From NCBI GenBank assembly GCA_030431715.1, contig JAUIIO010000020.1, forward strand, positions 1 through 64,000: a DNA stretch of 64,000 nt, written 5' to 3'. The notes below the pieces were generated by a model. The model worked only from the letters and a program-made list of their open reading frames with translations, did not search any database and had not been told where the DNA came from. Within the stretch, counting starts at the first letter, position 1. Every line of letters begins with the position of its first letter. Of this stretch, positions 49,999 through 59,694 are shown piece by piece. The DNA is from a bacterium (GTDB lineage: Bacteria > Bdellovibrionota_C > UBA2361 > RFPC01). The position numbers were made by a program, and so were the translations under genes.

Positions 49999-51770
49999 TT
50001 GATGCCCTTGCGCTTGCTTATCCTTCAGCATTATTGCTTCTTCCGGCAGCGATCTGGGGGCTCGTTTATATTTATCGTAAGAGAGGTAATGCTATCCGGC
50101 GTACTATCTCTTCCGCTCTATTTGTAAGGATGTTAGAGCAGAGAAAAGCAAAACGGACACGTTTTAAGCCACCACTGCGCTTTCTAGTTGAGCTTCTTCT
50201 CTTTTCCCTTCTTGCTATTGGTGCAGCGGGACTACTCCTTGATAGTCAGAAGCAGCATATCGTGCTCCTTGTAGACAATTCACTAAGTATGGCCACTATT
50301 GATATCGGAGTGGTTCCGGCACAAACACGCCTTGAAAAAGCAAAAGAGCGCGCTTATAAAGCACTTGAATCTAGAAATTATTTTACAGAGGTCAGTATCT
50401 GGAAGACAAGTCCGTCGCTTTCTCCAGTTCATACCGGGCGCCTTTCTGTGTCAGCAGCTCGATCGAAGATTGATGAGCTTGCTCAGGGAGTCGGGGCTGA
50501 TCGTATAGAGCAAGCGCTTCAAAGAGTGCTTCAGAGTGCTGGTGAGGGCGAGGTCATCGTGTTTACTGATAAGGTGCCTGATAGTACATCCGATGCTACA
50601 AGAGTTCATGTTGAAACTATCAGAGATGAAAAGAGGGCTCAGAATATTGCGCTTTTAGGCGTTACTCGTAGCAGGGGAGAGCGTGCTGGGAGAGAGAACA
50701 TTTCAGCGAAAGTACATTCTTATGCAAGTAGAGTAGCTGCTGTTGACGTAATAGTTTCAAGACTCGATCTTGTTGCATCAAAAATAAATTCTCAAAAGAT
50801 TAGACAGGTCCGAATTGAGCTTACTGCCGGAGAAGAGCGTGATGTTCCTTTTGAAAATCTGGTAGAGGGAGATTCCTATAAGTTTGAGCTTCGTTCAGTT
50901 GATGACTCTCTTGATATGCTTAGAGAGGATAATTTGGCTTGGGTTGTTGGGACGAAGAAGAGTGATGTTATAGGCTACGTAGGTGATGCAGATCCACGTT
51001 CACTTGGTCTCACGAATGCAGGACATTTACAGATCGTGCCCCTTAAGGAGCTTACGGAGATGCCGATCTTTAGTGTTTTCTACGGAGTTGACGTTCCAGA
51101 TGATTATGAAGGCAATGCTCTCGGCATAATGCCGCCGGGAAGAGAACTTGTTCAGGGGAGTAAGCTCAGCGTATACGACGAAACACACCCCCTTACATCA
51201 TATATCTCTTTTCCGGCACTCACACTATCAGCGGTGAGGCCACTTGATGTTCCAGACTGGGCTCAAAGTGTAATTGAAACAACAGCCGGAACGATTCTTT
51301 ATGCCGGAACAAGAGAAGGAAGTAAGCGTGTCATCTATGGATACGATCCACTACCTTATCTCGGTAAGAAAGCGCCGCTTAGATCTATCCTAATCCTGAA
51401 TACCTTTAAGTGGCTGTCGGAAAAGAATGTATCCTTACAATCTAGTGTGCCCGGAGTTCGTATCCGTGATGAGGGTGTAAGAATGTCTTACGACGATGGC
51501 AGTGCCCTGAGTAAGTCGGGTGATAGCTATGTTGCTGAACGGACGGGTCTTGTTCATACCCCGAATGTAGTAGTAGATGCTGTTAACTTTTTTGACCCGA
51601 ATGAATCGGCGCCAGAACAAGGGACCTTTGCTATTCCTCCGACGGGTGTTACGCGTTCTTCTGAAGAGCCCCTTTCGGGGGCTCCTCTCTCAAGAACATT
51701 AGCGCTCATAGTCTTTGCCCTACTTCTCCTTGATGTCTTCTTTTTTGAGGTGAGAAAGAGGATCTTATGA
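49995..51770 (+). CDS. BatA-like membrane protein with von Willebrand A domain
   Basis: 591 residues. The N-terminal BatA region has a membrane helix (YPSALLLLPAAIWGLVYIYR), a second near 60-85 (LRFLVELLLFSLLAIGAAGL), and then the vWA domain with the metal site VDNSLSM (D94). The middle of the protein is probably extracytoplasmic, and the C-terminal helix (TLALIVFALLLLDVFFFEVR) ends the chain. The domain arrangement places the vWA between membrane helices. It overlaps both neighbours by 4 bases, which indicates strict co-translation. Confidence 0.87.
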   Translation: MIDALALAYPSALLLLPAAIWGLVYIYRKRGNAIRRTISSALFVRMLEQRKAKRTRFKPPLRFLVELLLFSLLAIGAAGLLLDSQKQHIVLLVDNSLSMATIDIGVVPAQTRLEKAKERAYKALESRNYFTEVSIWKTSPSLSPVHTGRLSVSAARSKIDELAQGVGADRIEQALQRVLQSAGEGEVIVFTDKVPDSTSDATRVHVETIRDEKRAQNIALLGVTRSRGERAGRENISAKVHSYASRVAAVDVIVSRLDLVASKINSQKIRQVRIELTAGEERDVPFENLVEGDSYKFELRSVDDSLDMLREDNLAWVVGTKKSDVIGYVGDADPRSLGLTNAGHLQIVPLKELTEMPIFSVFYGVDVPDDYEGNALGIMPPGRELVQGSKLSVYDETHPLTSYISFPALTLSAVRPLDVPDWAQSVIETTAGTILYAGTREGSKRVIYGYDPLPYLGKKAPLRSILILNTFKWLSEKNVSLQSSVPGVRIRDEGVRMSYDDGSALSKSGDSYVAERTGLVHTPNVVVDAVNFFDPNESAPEQGTFAIPPTGVTRSSEEPLSGAPLSRTLALIVFALLLLDVFFFEVRKRIL

Positions 51771-54313
51771 TCGGCTTTGAGCAGGTTCTTTTCGTCTATC
51801 TATCAATCATTACTGTGCTCTTAGCACTCTTCCTCTTCATTTTCACAATCAGCAAGAAAAATGGAACGAGGGCAATGAGTCGTTCGCTCTTTCTCCTTAT
51901 ATTAGGTGTACTTTTCTTAGTTTTAGCTGATCCCTATTTACAAGAAGATGAGAAGAGTGAGTCAGTAGCATTCTATGTCGACGTATCTGATAGCATGAAC
52001 GAGAGAGTGGCTGATGAAGTACTGAATCGAGTACGAGGAAGTGAAATCAAAGATTCCATTACCATCTATGCGTTTGAAGGGACGGAGCAGCTTCAGAGAG
52101 CAGCTTCCGATCAGATCAATTTCAAAGCTCTTAAGGATACTCTCAGCCAAACGGGCAAGAGTGACCTTTCACAAGTGGTCAGGCATGCTGCGCAGGATAA
52201 AGTGCTGTTGCTCAGTGATGGTTACCAAACACAAGGAGATCTTCTCTCACAAATTGCCTCTTCCGGTGTGTCGCTCTTTCCGATTCTTCCTGAAGGGGTA
52301 GAGCGTGAAGAAACTGGAGTCCTCTTAAAGCAACTTGTAGCCCCGCTCACTGCTCCCGCAGAGAAGAGGTTGCCAGTAAAGGTTACGCTAGAAAACAATT
52401 CCTCTTCTGATACTTCAGGTGTTCTGAAGATTGAGCAGGATGGTGACTCGATCTTTCAAGAACGGGTGCGGGTCGGTACTGGAAAGAGTGAGGTGTTTGC
52501 GACTGAGAGTCGTGCTGAGAAGGCCGGGATTTCAGAGATAGTCGCAACGTTTCTACCTGATGATAGCGCTCAATCTGAAAAAGTACTCAGACGCTATATA
52601 ACCCGCCTTCCTGAAGAATCGGTGCTTGTATTAAATGGCGCAGCCGATGATGCAAGATATCTAGAAACAGTCTTAAAGCGTAATGGATATAAGCTTACAA
52701 GTCACACGAGCCGAGTTCCTGAAGATATCATGAGACAAGGAAATATCTATCAGAGCGTTGTTCTTAATAATATTTCAAATGAAATGCTCGGCCAGCTCGT
52801 GAATCAGGACATCGCAACCTATGTTGCTGGGGGCGGAAGCCTCGTCATGATTGGTGGAAATCGAAGCTTTGGACTTGGAGAGTATCAGGATACCCCTGTT
52901 GCTAGAGCTCTTCCTGTAGAACTTGTTACCCCTAAGCGTGAGCAAAAACGGCTAAACGTAGCAGTTGAGCTGGTGCTTGATAAGTCTCGGAGTATGTCGT
53001 TCGGAAGCAAGATCGAGTATGCAAAAGAGGCAGCAAGGGAGGTAATAAGAAATTTAAAGGATGAGGATTATATTGGTGTTATTGGATTTGATACCACTCC
53101 ATTTATTGTCTTTCCTTTACGTCGCTTAGCTGAAAACCGCTCGATGGCTCTTAGTCGCGTGGGATCACTTTTTCCAGTAGGGCGAACTAACCTTTTTCCG
53201 GCTATCGACGAGGCGCGGAGAAGTCTTGTCCAAGTAAAGGCAGGACGTAAGCACATGATTATCCTCACAGATGGGAAGATACCTGATGGTGGCCCGCACT
53301 ATCTTGATCTGGTTGAGAATATGCGAACTAGAGGAATTACGGTTTCTACTGTGATGATGGGAAGCGAGGCTGACACGGGACTTCTTAGATCAATGGCAAA
53401 GCGAGGAGGTGGGGCATTTTATCAGACAGCTGATGCTCGATCGCTTCCTCGGATATTTCTCTCGGACATTAAAGTGAGCACCGGTGAGAAAACGATGCGT
53501 GAGCAACGAAATTATGTCGTGCGAAAAGGACCAGACGGGATTCGCTCTACTGCCATACAGCGGTTTCCGGACGTGAGAGGATATGTCGAAACAAAGATCA
53601 AGAACGGAGCCAGTCAGGAGCTTATCGCATTTGCTGCAGGTACAGGTGAGCCCTTGTATGCGAGTTGGCAGTATGAGAAGGGAAAGGCAGCAGCTTTTAC
53701 GTCAGACGTAAGCGGAAGATGGACCCCGGAGTGGATTCGGTGGCAACTCTTTGACCGATTTTGGTCAGATGTACTGGAGTCGCTCCAGTCAGAAGTGGCC
53801 AATACCTCACAGATTGAGTTTGATCTCCGTCACACTATACGAAACGGAAAGCTTGAACTTGATCTAACACTTTATAGTGAAGTCTCTCCTTCAAGCATCA
53901 GAGTGGAAATGAGTACGCCTGATGGCAAGAGTGCGCAGTATGTTTTTGAGGAGCGTGCTCCCGGCAGGTACGTAAGTAATATTCCTCTTCGTATCTCTGG
54001 AAAACACGAATTTAAAATTTCTCTAGAGAAAGAAACTCTCCCAGTTGTGGCCATTGATGTGCCAGCGACGGTGTTCGGGGAACAACGAGGTCAGGGCTAC
54101 AACACCCCATTCCTTTATGAGGTAGCAGCCAAATCTGGAGGAAAGGTAAACCCGAACCTCAAAGATCTGCTACAAAATCAGAGCGTGGAAAAACAAAAGC
54201 ACTACGTCGGACACTGGCTCTTCCTACTAGCCGCCCTACTCCTCTTCCTAAGAATCCTCCACCGAGAAACCCATAAATGGGATGCTCCCCTTTTCCAAAA
54301 AATTCCCCAATAA
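51767..54313 (+). CDS. membrane protein with two von Willebrand A domains and a glutamine amidotransferase-like domain
   Basis: 848 residues. Two N-terminal helices (5-27, 40-56) precede a first vWA-like segment with metal site VDVSDSMN (D72). At about 285-390 lies a class I glutamine amidotransferase-like fold (SVLVLNGAADDARYLETVLK, then VVLNNISNEML and GGGSLVMIGGNRSFGLGEY) without the catalytic cysteine I would expect. The second vWA domain has LDKSRSMS (D405), GRTNLFPAIDEA and LTDGKIPDGG. The Ig-like region and a C-terminal helix (HWLFLLAALLLFLRIL) follow. Comparable proteins close planctomycete MoxR/Bat operons. Last gene of the operon. Repeat elements follow. Confidence 0.85.
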   Translation: MIGFEQVLFVYLSIITVLLALFLFIFTISKKNGTRAMSRSLFLLILGVLFLVLADPYLQEDEKSESVAFYVDVSDSMNERVADEVLNRVRGSEIKDSITIYAFEGTEQLQRAASDQINFKALKDTLSQTGKSDLSQVVRHAAQDKVLLLSDGYQTQGDLLSQIASSGVSLFPILPEGVEREETGVLLKQLVAPLTAPAEKRLPVKVTLENNSSSDTSGVLKIEQDGDSIFQERVRVGTGKSEVFATESRAEKAGISEIVATFLPDDSAQSEKVLRRYITRLPEESVLVLNGAADDARYLETVLKRNGYKLTSHTSRVPEDIMRQGNIYQSVVLNNISNEMLGQLVNQDIATYVAGGGSLVMIGGNRSFGLGEYQDTPVARALPVELVTPKREQKRLNVAVELVLDKSRSMSFGSKIEYAKEAAREVIRNLKDEDYIGVIGFDTTPFIVFPLRRLAENRSMALSRVGSLFPVGRTNLFPAIDEARRSLVQVKAGRKHMIILTDGKIPDGGPHYLDLVENMRTRGITVSTVMMGSEADTGLLRSMAKRGGGAFYQTADARSLPRIFLSDIKVSTGEKTMREQRNYVVRKGPDGIRSTAIQRFPDVRGYVETKIKNGASQELIAFAAGTGEPLYASWQYEKGKAAAFTSDVSGRWTPEWIRWQLFDRFWSDVLESLQSEVANTSQIEFDLRHTIRNGKLELDLTLYSEVSPSSIRVEMSTPDGKSAQYVFEERAPGRYVSNIPLRISGKHEFKISLEKETLPVVAIDVPATVFGEQRGQGYNTPFLYEVAAKSGGKVNPNLKDLLQNQSVEKQKHYVGHWLFLLAALLLFLRILHRETHKWDAPLFQKIPQ

Positions 54314-54330
54314 AACCAACCCCCTACAAT

Positions 54331-54419
54331 AATAGGGACGATCCCCTTTTTAGCCCCCTAAAAAGCTAGTGATCTGGGCGCCTTACAGTGGAGCTTGAAT
54401 AAAGGGGATCGTCCCTATT
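54331..54419. repeat. palindromic doublet 1, 'aatagggacgatccccttttt' family
   Basis: aatagggacgatcccctttt at 54331-54350 is inverted at 54398-54419, separated by 46 bases. The pair resembles a REP doublet. A second doublet of identical design follows, so the element is tandem. Confidence 0.85.
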
Positions 54420-54433
54420 TATGCCCTTAATTT

Positions 54434-54522
54434 AATAGGGACGCTCCCCTTTTTCCTTGCCCGAAATACGAGTCCTTTTGGGGGGTTACCGTGGGGCCTA
54501 AATAAAGGGGATCGTCCCTATT
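54434..54522. repeat. palindromic doublet 2, same family
   Basis: aatagggacgctcccctttt at 54434-54453 is inverted at 54501-54522, again with a 46-base interior. The interiors of the two doublets agree in their right halves (gttaccgtgggg against cttacagtggag). One mismatch (gct for gat) in the left arm marks some age. Confidence 0.85.
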
Positions 54523-54536
54523 AATTTGATGGGTTG

Positions 54537-54558
54537 AAAAAAGGGGATCGTCCCTATT
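54537..54558. repeat. single half-element overlapping the end of the PpiD-like gene
   Basis: A third copy of the right arm (aaaaggggatcgtccctatt with flanking A) sits at 54537-54558 and includes the first bases of the stop codon of the convergent gene (54557-54559). Together with the doublets it fills most of the 243-base gap between two convergent operons and may end both transcripts. Confidence 0.8.
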
Positions 54559-56425
54559 ATTGGGCGTAGACGGCTTGGTTTACGTTTATTTCGGCGTTTG
54601 ATTTTAGGATGTTTCTGAGAGACATCTGAAGTACTTGGGCCAGTTGTTGGCTTGATGACTTCATTTTCTGTTTCAGCTCTTTTTCGATCTCTTCCTCTTT
54701 TGGTTGAGTAACTTCAGTAAGGACAGCGATGTAATGTTTTGTACCGTCAAAGAACGGAGTGTCGCCTATAACTTCCCCTTTCTTTGCTGCAAGTACTTTG
54801 CTGGTGCTCTCTTGGCCTCTGAGAAATGGGATCTGACCAAACGCAGCACGAGCGATATCTTTTTTGTGCTCAACGGTATACTTCTTTTCTTCTTCGAGTT
54901 TGTTAAGGCTCATCTCGCCCTCTGAAAGTTCAGTGAAGAGCTCCTCAGCGCGTTTTCTTGCTAACTCAGCAGCAGCTTTTTCTTTGTACTTCTTGGTAAC
55001 CATAGCCGTAACTTCTTCAAACGGAGCTATGTGCGGCTCTTTATATTCTGCAATTTCGATAAGGAGAGACTTGTTCCCGGCGTCTTGGATTTGACGGCTA
55101 AGAGACGGATCTGAGAGTACTTTGCGCGTCAGCCCTCTAAGGTTTTCTGGATCTCGAACCTGAGTAAAAAGGCCATCAGTGGATTTAACAGTGAGTTTTT
55201 CCTTGCTGGCAAAATCTTCGAGAGTGCTATCGCCCTCAAGCCATTTGGCATAGAGCTCTTCTGCTTTAGCAGCTGTAAACGCCGGGGCTTCGCGGAGCTT
55301 GATGTCTTTCTCAACTTGCTCTTTAACTTCCTCAAGCTCTTTTGGAGTTGTCGGTTTATAGTCTTCTACAGAAAGAATATTAAGGTATCCATCATGTTCA
55401 ACAACCTCAGTGATGCCCCCGTCTTTTATACTAAAAGCTGCTGCCTCAAGTGGTGGTGCTAATGTTCCACGAGTTTTCCACGTGGGTTTAGCCAACTCTT
55501 TCTCAACATCCTCAAGCGAGTCCATCTCTTCGCCTTCTTCAATTTTCTTGCGAATAGCCTCTGCCTTTTCTCGGGCCTTGTCCTGATCTTTTTCCGGGAG
55601 TTTGAGTCGAACCTGCTTTACGAGAACTTTTTCGGGCTCAGAATAGTCTCTAATGTTCTCAGTGTAGTAAAATTCAACATCTTCTTCGGTAAGAGGCACA
55701 ATATCGGTGTAGTCTTCAGGGGAGAGCACGACGTATTGATATTTCACTTGCGCTGGACGCTCGTATTCTGAAGCGTTCTCTTCATAAAGTGTTAGGAGCT
55801 CGTTTTCATCTGGAGTCTCAGCCTCTTTTAGGAAGTCTTTGTTATCAAGGCTTACGTAAGAGATGTCATAAGAGGTCTTCTCGTCCTTAAGCATTGCTCG
55901 GGCTTCCGCTTCAGAGCTCACAGAAGCATCTTCGAGCATGTTTAGTAACTGTTGGTTTTTTGCATTCTCGGCAATCTCAGCCTCAAAAGCAGGAGCCGTA
56001 GTACCTGTCTGGCTTAAAAACATAGAATAGCGAGCAGAGGAGAATTCTCCTGCAGGGAACAGGTTTACGATCTGTTCCCGCACCTGTGTTTCGCTTGAGA
56101 CAAGATCAAGCTCACTGGTAAATTGAGAGTAGAGCTCTTGAGTGATCATGTCTTCGACAATATTTGAATTAATGTTCTTTAAGAACTGAGGGGCGAATCT
56201 GGCGTAGTTTTCGCCGAGCTGTTGCCTGAGTCGAGCCTCGACCTGTCTCTTTCTCTTATAGAAATCAGTAATGGGAACTTCATTGTCGTTTACCTTAAGA
56301 GCATACATGTCTCTTTGACTGTTCCCGCCAAAATCAACGCCAAAGAAGAGCATTGAAACGAGCACGAAGAACATGATGACGCTGCCGATAATAGAGCGAT
56401 AATACTTTTGAACTGTCTGTAGCAT
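54557..56425 (-). CDS. PpiD/SurA-type membrane-anchored peptidyl-prolyl isomerase-like foldase
   Basis: 622 residues from the ATG at 56425, which has the ribosome site AGGAAAT; longer in-frame starts would run into the preceding gene. MLQTVQKYYRSIIGSVIMFF and following residues form one N-terminal membrane anchor. The SurA N-terminal chaperone domain (residues about 40-200: RDMYALKVNDNEVPITDFYK) precedes a parvulin-like region near 270-360 (LVKQVRLKLPEKDQDKAREK, AAAFSIKDGGITEVVEHDG) that is only partly conserved, so isomerase activity is uncertain. The C-terminal 250 residues repeat a chaperone-like helical layout. Likely assists folding of exported proteins at the outer side of the inner membrane. 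Confidence 0.85.
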   Translation of the reverse strand: MLQTVQKYYRSIIGSVIMFFVLVSMLFFGVDFGGNSQRDMYALKVNDNEVPITDFYKRKRQVEARLRQQLGENYARFAPQFLKNINSNIVEDMITQELYSQFTSELDLVSSETQVREQIVNLFPAGEFSSARYSMFLSQTGTTAPAFEAEIAENAKNQQLLNMLEDASVSSEAEARAMLKDEKTSYDISYVSLDNKDFLKEAETPDENELLTLYEENASEYERPAQVKYQYVVLSPEDYTDIVPLTEEDVEFYYTENIRDYSEPEKVLVKQVRLKLPEKDQDKAREKAEAIRKKIEEGEEMDSLEDVEKELAKPTWKTRGTLAPPLEAAAFSIKDGGITEVVEHDGYLNILSVEDYKPTTPKELEEVKEQVEKDIKLREAPAFTAAKAEELYAKWLEGDSTLEDFASKEKLTVKSTDGLFTQVRDPENLRGLTRKVLSDPSLSRQIQDAGNKSLLIEIAEYKEPHIAPFEEVTAMVTKKYKEKAAAELARKRAEELFTELSEGEMSLNKLEEEKKYTVEHKKDIARAAFGQIPFLRGQESTSKVLAAKKGEVIGDTPFFDGTKHYIAVLTEVTQPKEEEIEKELKQKMKSSSQQLAQVLQMSLRNILKSNAEINVNQAVYAQ

Positions 56426-56457
56426 ATTTCCTGTCTGGTAAATAAAAAATGAATTGC

Positions 56458-56760
56458 TTAAAGGGTTTTCCGATAGCTCTCTCGCTCCTGCTCGGAGAGA
56501 TCTGATGCGAAACGCCATGGGAACTCATCTGAGAGTCCTTTAAGTATCTCCACAACATTTTCTAACATATCACGGGTGGTGAGAATAGAAAGAATGCACT
56601 TTTCGCGGTTCATTGTGCGTACTATTCCCATTCCTTCGTAAGACTCAAAGAGCGCCTGCAGCTTGACGATCGTGTGCGCAGGGACTTCAAGGTAAATAAT
56701 AGCCCCGGCATCTTGTTGAATATCAACCGCTGCGGGGGGGATCGTGCTCTGATCGCTCAT
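56458..56760 (-). CDS. DUF4911-family small protein
   Basis: 100 residues from the ATG at 56760. The pattern IIYLEVPAHTIVKLQALFES, then YEGMGIVRTMN and a final amphipathic helix fits DUF4911, a small family best known from deltaproteobacterial genomes. Molecular function unknown. It starts 6 bases after the gatB stop and precedes the PpiD-like gene by 32 bases, so it belongs to the gatCAB transcript. Confidence 0.7.
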   Translation of the reverse strand: MSDQSTIPPAAVDIQQDAGAIIYLEVPAHTIVKLQALFESYEGMGIVRTMNREKCILSILTTRDMLENVVEILKGLSDEFPWRFASDLSEQERESYRKTL

Positions 56761-56766
56761 GAGCAA

Positions 56767-58209
56767 CTACTTGCGTTTGTCACGCTCAGCGATAATGAGC
56801 TTGTTGGTTATTTCAGGGTTGGCGGCACCTTTACTGAGTTTCATGACCTGACCAACAAAGAAGCCGTGTAGCTTATCTTTGCCTTCGATAAACTGAGTGG
56901 CCTGCGCTTCGTTGTCATTAAAGGCCTGCTCTACTATCTTTCTAATGGCATCTTCATCGGTAATCTGCTCAAGTCCCTTATCCTTAATGATTGCTTCAGG
57001 CTTGTTGCCACTAGCAAACATCTCTTCAAAGACGTCTTTGGCCATTTTTCCACTTACCGTCTTTTTCTTGATAAGTGAAATAAGCGTTCCGAGGTCCTCA
57101 GGCTTCACTGGGCTTTCTTCGATCTCTTTGCCTTCTTTCTTGAGCAGCCCAAAGAGCTCACTGGTAATCCAGTTGCATGCAAGTTTCGCGTCCCCACAGA
57201 TCTCAAGAGTGCTGTCGAAGTAATCTACCCAGCTTCTTTCAGAGGTCAGCACGCCCGCGTCATATTCGCTTAGCCCGTGCTTGTCGATAAGCTCTTTTTT
57301 ATAATCATCCGGTAGCCGCGGCATACGTACGCCAACTTCCTGAATCCAGCTTTCTTCAACTACAAGCGGTGGGAGATCTGGATCGGGGAAGTAGCGATAA
57401 TCAGCTGACTCCTCTTTCGAGCGCATTGAGTGTGTTGTGCCGGTGTTGCTATCAAAGAGGCGAGTTTCTTGGATAACTGGCTCTCCCTTTTTAAGGGTGG
57501 CGTGTTGTCTTGCGATCTCGTATTCCAGCGCACGCTCTACGAACTTAAAGGAGTTGATGTTTTTTATCTCTGTACGAGTTCCAAACTTTAGTTCTCCTCT
57601 GGGTCTAAGAGATACGTTTGCGTCGCATCGCAGGCTTCCCTCTTCCATGTTTCCGTCACTAACGCCGAGATAGCGAGCAAGTTGACGTATCTTCTTAAGA
57701 TAGGACGAAGCTTCAGCAGGTGAGCGAATATCAGGCTCAGATACGATTTCAAGGAGTGGAACGCCAGCTCTGTTGAGATCTACAAGTGAAGCGGAGGTTC
57801 TCATGTCATGAATGTTCTTCCCCGCGTCTTCCTCCATGTGGATCCGAGTAATGCCGATTGTTCTGGTGCTATCACCAGATTCAATTTCTACATTGCCGTG
57901 TTCACAAATTGGCTCATCAAACTGGGAGATCTGATAACCTTTAGGGAGATCGGGGTAGAAGTAGTGCTTGCGAGCAAAACGGTTAAAGCGTCGTATCTGA
58001 CAGTGGAGAGCAAGCCCCATCATAATAGCAGACTCAACAACCTGTTTATTTAGAACCGGTAGACTTCCGGGAAGCCCAAATGTTAATGGGTCGATGTTGT
58101 TGTTTGGATCAGCGCCGTAAGCGGCTGATGAGGCACAAAAAATCTTAGAAGCTGTAGAAAGCTGAACGTGAACTTCAAGACCGATAACTACTTCGTATTC
58201 TCCCTGCAT
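56767..58209 (-). CDS. gatB: aspartyl/glutamyl-tRNA amidotransferase subunit B
   Basis: 480 residues. The catalytic kinase-like region begins YEVVIGLEVHVQLSTASKIF and has DLNRAGVPLLEIVSEPD and EGSLRCDANVS. The C-terminal YqeY-like tail domain (KLHGFFVGQVMKLSKGAANP) binds tRNA. Together with GatA and GatC it amidates misacylated Glu-tRNA(Gln) and/or Asp-tRNA(Asn), which implies that this organism lacks GlnRS and/or AsnRS. Adjacent to gatA with a 4-base gap. Confidence 0.97.
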   Translation of the reverse strand: MQGEYEVVIGLEVHVQLSTASKIFCASSAAYGADPNNNIDPLTFGLPGSLPVLNKQVVESAIMMGLALHCQIRRFNRFARKHYFYPDLPKGYQISQFDEPICEHGNVEIESGDSTRTIGITRIHMEEDAGKNIHDMRTSASLVDLNRAGVPLLEIVSEPDIRSPAEASSYLKKIRQLARYLGVSDGNMEEGSLRCDANVSLRPRGELKFGTRTEIKNINSFKFVERALEYEIARQHATLKKGEPVIQETRLFDSNTGTTHSMRSKEESADYRYFPDPDLPPLVVEESWIQEVGVRMPRLPDDYKKELIDKHGLSEYDAGVLTSERSWVDYFDSTLEICGDAKLACNWITSELFGLLKKEGKEIEESPVKPEDLGTLISLIKKKTVSGKMAKDVFEEMFASGNKPEAIIKDKGLEQITDEDAIRKIVEQAFNDNEAQATQFIEGKDKLHGFFVGQVMKLSKGAANPEITNKLIIAERDKRK

Positions 58210-58213
58210 CTTA

Positions 58214-59692
58214 CTACACCCCCTCTGGTTTTCTTGTGTGCCAGTCTGTTGCGTCTTGATAGGCGTGGGCCACGTTAAATATTCGCTGTTCTTGCCACGG
58301 ACCGGCTATCAGCTGCATTCCGATCGGAAGGTTTTTACCATCAAAGCCGCACGGCAGACTCATCCCCGGCATGCCTGCGAGGTTTAGCGGGATAGTAAAG
58401 ATATCATTAAGATACATCGCCAGCGGATCATTTATGTTTTCTCCAATTTTAAAAGGAGTAGTCGGCGCTGTTGGGGCAAGGATGACATCACACTTATCTT
58501 CGAAAGCCTGCAAAAAGTCATTTTGAATAAGTCGTCTTACCTTCTGGGCCTTCAGGTAGTACGCGTCATAGTATCCAGATGAAAGGACGTATGTTCCAAT
58601 GAGAATTCTGCGCTTAACCTCTTCACCGAATCCTTCGGAACGGGTCTCGGCATAGAGGTCGAACAGATCGTGTGTTTCCTCGGCTCTGTAGCCGTACTTA
58701 ATGCCGTCAAAACGAGCGAGGTTTGAGGAGCACTCCGCAGGGGCGATGATGTAGTAGGCGGCCACAGCGGCATCTGTGTGCGGGAGGCTTATCTCGACAA
58801 TCTCAGCTCCAAGATCTGAGAGTACTTTTTTTGCTTCAGCCAGAGCCTCTGATACCTCACTCTGCATTCCATCGATAAAGTATTCTTTAGGAACTCCAAC
58901 CTTCATTCCCTTGATGTCTTTTGAAATTTCAGTGTCAAAGGCTGGCACTTCCATTTCCATAGAGGTCGAATCGAGAGGATCTTTACCAGAAATAACTCTG
59001 GTAATAAGTGCGCAATCCTCAGCGCTCAGTCCAAGAGGGCCAATCTGATCAAGCGATGAAGCATAAGCAACGAGACCGTAACGACTCACACGTCCGTATG
59101 TAGGCTTAATCCCAGTTATGCCGCAAAAGGCAGCAGGTTGGCGGATAGAACCCCCCGTGTCTGTACCAAGCGATGCTGGCGCGATTCGCGCAGCGACAGC
59201 TGCGGCCGAACCGCCACTAGAACCACCGGGCACGCGTTCAGTATCCCACGGGTTCTTAACAGGCTTAAAGCTTGAGTTCTCATTGGAAGAACCCATTGCA
59301 AACTCATCAAGGTTTGTTTTTCCGTATAGAACAGCCCCCGCATCAAGCATTTTGTTGATTACGGTAGCGTTAAATGGAGAGTGGTAGTTTTCAAGGATCT
59401 TGCTAGCACAGGTGGTTGTGCCAAAGTCTGTGGTTAGAACATCTTTAATAGCTAGCGGAACGCCAAGTAAGGGAGCGTCTTCACCTTTGGCGATCTTTTC
59501 ATCAGCTTTGTTCGCTTGTTTAAGCGCTTCTTCTTCCGTTAGTGAAAGAAAGCAGCCGAGATCGTCTTTGCTCTTTGCTCGTTCAAGAAAGTACTTTGTA
59601 AGCTCTACTGAAGATATTTCTTTACTTGAGAGAAGTTTTTTAAGCCTGCTGAGTGTTACGTCTTCGTTTTCTGTTAGTAAGTCTAAGGTCAT
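58214..59692 (-). CDS. gatA: aspartyl/glutamyl-tRNA amidotransferase subunit A
   Basis: 492 residues of the amidase signature family: GVPLAIKDVLTT with the catalytic lysine (K83), VPGGSSGGSAAAVAARIAP with the cis-serine, and TDTGGSIRQPAAFCG with the nucleophilic serine (S182). It frees ammonia from glutamine for GatB. The gatC stop is 2 bases upstream of its ATG. Confidence 0.97.
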   Translation of the reverse strand: MTLDLLTENEDVTLSRLKKLLSSKEISSVELTKYFLERAKSKDDLGCFLSLTEEEALKQANKADEKIAKGEDAPLLGVPLAIKDVLTTDFGTTTCASKILENYHSPFNATVINKMLDAGAVLYGKTNLDEFAMGSSNENSSFKPVKNPWDTERVPGGSSGGSAAAVAARIAPASLGTDTGGSIRQPAAFCGITGIKPTYGRVSRYGLVAYASSLDQIGPLGLSAEDCALITRVISGKDPLDSTSMEMEVPAFDTEISKDIKGMKVGVPKEYFIDGMQSEVSEALAEAKKVLSDLGAEIVEISLPHTDAAVAAYYIIAPAECSSNLARFDGIKYGYRAEETHDLFDLYAETRSEGFGEEVKRRILIGTYVLSSGYYDAYYLKAQKVRRLIQNDFLQAFEDKCDVILAPTAPTTPFKIGENINDPLAMYLNDIFTIPLNLAGMPGMSLPCGFDGKNLPIGMQLIAGPWQEQRIFNVAHAYQDATDWHTRKPEGV

Positions 59693-59694
59693 AA

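Noticed and set aside
54331..54558. CRISPR-like array
   Set aside because: The arms alternate in orientation and there are only two similar interiors and no cas genes. This is a REP-type doublet repeat.
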